Shown piece by piece: positions 62,621-64,000 of a stretch of 64,000 bases of DNA. Position 1 is the stretch's first letter. Each line of letters begins with the position of its first letter. The notes under the pieces are model-generated. The model ran no database searches and was not told the origin of the DNA. It saw nothing but the letters and a program-made list of their open reading frames with translations. Where the stretch lies: NCBI RefSeq assembly GCF_014205675.1, contig NZ_JACIIX010000001.1:296989-360988 (forward strand), given 5' to 3'. A program made the position numbers and the translations under genes. This DNA comes from Novispirillum itersonii. Its GTDB lineage: Bacteria; Pseudomonadota; Alphaproteobacteria; Rhodospirillales; Rhodospirillaceae.

Positions 62621-62935
62621 TTACTTGCCGATGACTTCGCCGGAGCGCTTGGAAACGCGCACCTTCGAACCATCTTCAAGAACCTTGAACCCAACGCGGG
62701 TCGGCTTGCCGTCCTTCGGGTCCAGGTGGGCGACGTTGGAAACGTGGATAGCCGCTTCCTTCTCGATGATACCACCCTGAGTGAACTGGGTCGCGCGGGT
62801 GTGCCGCTTGACCATGTTCACGCCCTTCACCACCACACGATTTTCCGTCGGCAGCGACTTAACGACTTCACCCTGCTTACCTTTGTCCTTGCCGGTCAGC
62901 ACGACAACGGTATCGCCCTTACGGATTTTCTGCAT
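62621..62935 (-). CDS. rplX: 50S ribosomal protein L24
   Basis: The 104-residue protein starts [25 protein letters not shown] (the KOW fold) and has [30 protein letters not shown]. It is an early assembly protein. It starts one base after the rplN stop. Confidence 0.98.
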   Translation of the reverse strand: MQKIRKGDTVVVLTGKDKGKQGEVVKSLPTENRVVVKGVNMVKRHTRATQFTQGGIIEKEAAIHVSNVAHLDPKDGKPTRVGFKVLEDGSKVRVSKRSGEVIGK

Positions 62936-62936
62936 G

Positions 62937-63305
62937 TTACAGCACCTCCGGGGCGAGGGAGACGATCTTCATATACTTCTTCGCACGCAGCTCACGGACC
63001 ACCGGCCCGAAAATGCGGGTACCGATCGGCTCGCCCTGCTTGTTGATCAGCACGGCAGCGTTGCGGTCAAAGCGAATCAGGGTTCCGTCCTGACGACGCA
63101 CGGGGGCGGCGGTGCGGACGATGACAGCGCGATGCACGTCACCCTTCTTCACGCGGCCACGCGGAATGGCGTCCTTAATGGACACCACGATCACGTCACC
63201 AACTCCGGCGATGTTCCGGTGGGAACCGCCGAGAACCTTGATGCACTGCACCCGGCGAGCGCCGCTGTTGTCAGCGACGTCCAGGTTGGTTTGCATCTGA
63301 ATCAT
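62937..63305 (-). CDS. rplN: 50S ribosomal protein L14
   Basis: The 122-residue protein starts [30 protein letters not shown] and ends [10 protein letters not shown]. The frame continues upstream through rpsQ, but this ATG gives the universal L14 length and N-terminus. It sits at a subunit bridge. Confidence 0.98.
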   Translation of the reverse strand: MIQMQTNLDVADNSGARRVQCIKVLGGSHRNIAGVGDVIVVSIKDAIPRGRVKKGDVHRAVIVRTAAPVRRQDGTLIRFDRNAAVLINKQGEPIGTRIFGPVVRELRAKKYMKIVSLAPEVL

Positions 63306-63348
63306 GGCACCAATCCTTAATAGTCTAGCGGAAACGGATCGATGGGTT

Positions 63349-63588
63349 TTATTCCGCGGAGTCCGTAACCAGTTCCCAGCTCTTACGCCGGGAAAGGGGA
63401 CGGCATTCGCGGATGCGAACCACATCGCCGATCTTAGCCTGGTTGGCTTCATCGTGAGCGGCGTACTTCTTCGACCGCTTGATGAACTTTTTATACAGCG
63501 GGTGCATGAAGCGACGCTCGACTTTGACGACAATCGTCTTGTCCATAGCGTCGCTCACCACCACGCCCTGCAGAATACGCTTGGGCAT
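63349..63588 (-). CDS. rpsQ: 30S ribosomal protein S17
   Basis: The 79-residue protein starts [36 protein letters not shown], the S17 OB-fold, and ends [12 protein letters not shown]. It lies between rpmC and rplN as in the standard spc/S10 order. Confidence 0.98.
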   Translation of the reverse strand: MPKRILQGVVVSDAMDKTIVVKVERRFMHPLYKKFIKRSKKYAAHDEANQAKIGDVVRIRECRPLSRRKSWELVTDSAE

Positions 63589-63627
63589 TGGCTTACTCTT
63601 CGCTCCTCACCGCGAAAGGCGGCGATA

Positions 63628-63825
63628 TTACACAGCCTGCTTCCGTTCGTGAAGCACTGTTTTGATGCGGGCGATGTCTTTTTTCACCTGACCCTGACGG
63701 GCGGTGTTCTGGAGCTGCCCGGTAGCCTTCTGGAAGCGCAGGTTAAACTGCTCTTTCTTCAGGCCGATCAGCTCTTCAGAGAGCTGTTCCGCGGTCTTCG
63801 CCCGCAGGTCCTTAGCGGCGGTCAT
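63628..63825 (-). CDS. rpmC: 50S ribosomal protein L29
   Basis: The 65-residue protein starts [38 protein letters not shown], two helices typical of L29 near the peptide exit. ATG 63825 lies two bases after the rplP stop; an in-frame TTG at 63831 would overlap it. Confidence 0.96.
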   Translation of the reverse strand: MTAAKDLRAKTAEQLSEELIGLKKEQFNLRFQKATGQLQNTARQGQVKKDIARIKTVLHERKQAV

Positions 63826-63827
63826 TC

Positions 63828-64000
63828 TCAACCCTCCCCGCCCAGACGGGCGACGAACTTGGTCTTGATCGGCAGCTTGGCGGCAGCCAGGGCGAACGCC
63901 GCCCGGGCCAGTTCTTCCGACACGCCGTCGACTTCGAACATGATACGGCCCGGAGCAACTCGGGCCACCCAGTATTCCGGAGAACCCTTACCGGAACCCA
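63828..64000 (-). CDS. rplP: 50S ribosomal protein L16, C-terminal part
   Basis: The frame runs off the right edge. The 57 visible residues [25 protein letters not shown] ... [19 protein letters not shown] match the end of L16. It is followed two bases later by rpmC. The S10 genes upstream lie outside the window. Confidence 0.95.
   Translation of the reverse strand, partial: GSGKGSPEYWVARVAPGRIMFEVDGVSEELARAAFALAAAKLPIKTKFVARLGGEG

Noticed and set aside
60066-62780. A 904-codon plus-strand frame across the ribosomal protein genes
   Set aside because: It is antisense to six essential ribosomal genes with conserved sequences and is low in family features.

Overview
The window is high-GC (roughly two thirds G+C by eye) alphaproteobacterial chromosome. 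The inverted S10/spc/alpha ribosomal block, the 338-residue RpoA with a GTG start, the run rplQ - HtrA protease - rarA - crcB - RluA synthase - HAD, the ATP12 assembly factor and the many PAS kinases and chemoreceptors all point to a free-living, flagellated member of the Rhodospirillales. I cannot name the genus. There are no rRNA or tRNA genes, insertion sequences, prophage genes or CRISPR arrays.

Layout. (1) 1-2540: the end of an Anbu operon: alpha-E protein, transglutaminase, Anbu proteasome-like hydrolase. (2) 2601-7349: a complete family-5 (peptide/nickel/opine-type) ABC importer on the minus strand, with a Zur-like palindrome about 40 bp upstream of the binding-protein gene. (3) 7647-15786: signal transduction: two chemoreceptors, a four-PAS soluble histidine kinase and a CheZ phosphatase. 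(4) 16096-21514: a cytidylate-kinase-like protein, heme A synthase and a PAS/GAF histidine kinase whose start overlaps the ctaA stop. (5) 21626-27461: two MFS transporters, two LysR regulators, a DsbA-like protein and a YfcF-type GST. (6) 27462-28733: cbiD behind a cobalamin-riboswitch-like leader whose B12 box nearly touches the start codon. (7) 28749-35112: a minus-strand run reading, in transcription order, ScfR/RamB-type XRE regulator, CheY-like receiver, two-helix membrane protein, SLC5-STAC histidine kinase and a second CheZ. (8) 35501-40492: MBL hydrolase, lone Tat-exported sugar-type binding protein, ATP12 chaperone, AsmA protein. (9) 40797-47824: bacterial alpha-2-macroglobulin and penicillin-binding protein 1C, start-stop coupled. 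(10) 47855-53268: HAD phosphatase, RluA synthase, CrcB, RarA, HtrA protease, CHMI-like protein. (11) 53401-64000: rplQ-rpoA-rpsK-rpsM-adk-secY-rplO ... rplP, read right to left in transcription.

The strongest candidate for something undescribed is region 7. The ScfR-type regulator contains an inserted stretch of about 60 residues that looks like the dimerisation/phosphoacceptor (DHp) helices of the histidine kinase encoded two genes downstream: both share TSIRSFSEIL behind a SH-(E/Q)-L motif, and 26 of 30 bases match in that patch. A DNA-binding fatty-acyl regulator with a kinase DHp, encoded beside a transporter-kinase, a receiver and a CheZ phosphatase, suggests a short-chain fatty acid/carbon circuit in which kinase and transcription factor may contact each other. 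This is inference from sequence resemblance and context.

Other regulatory signals: a clear sigma70 promoter ahead of rpsM (which starts with TTG), two tandem intrinsic terminators between rplO and secY, another terminator between rpsK and rpoA, and a perfect 8-bp inverted repeat in the divergent ABC/chemoreceptor promoter region.
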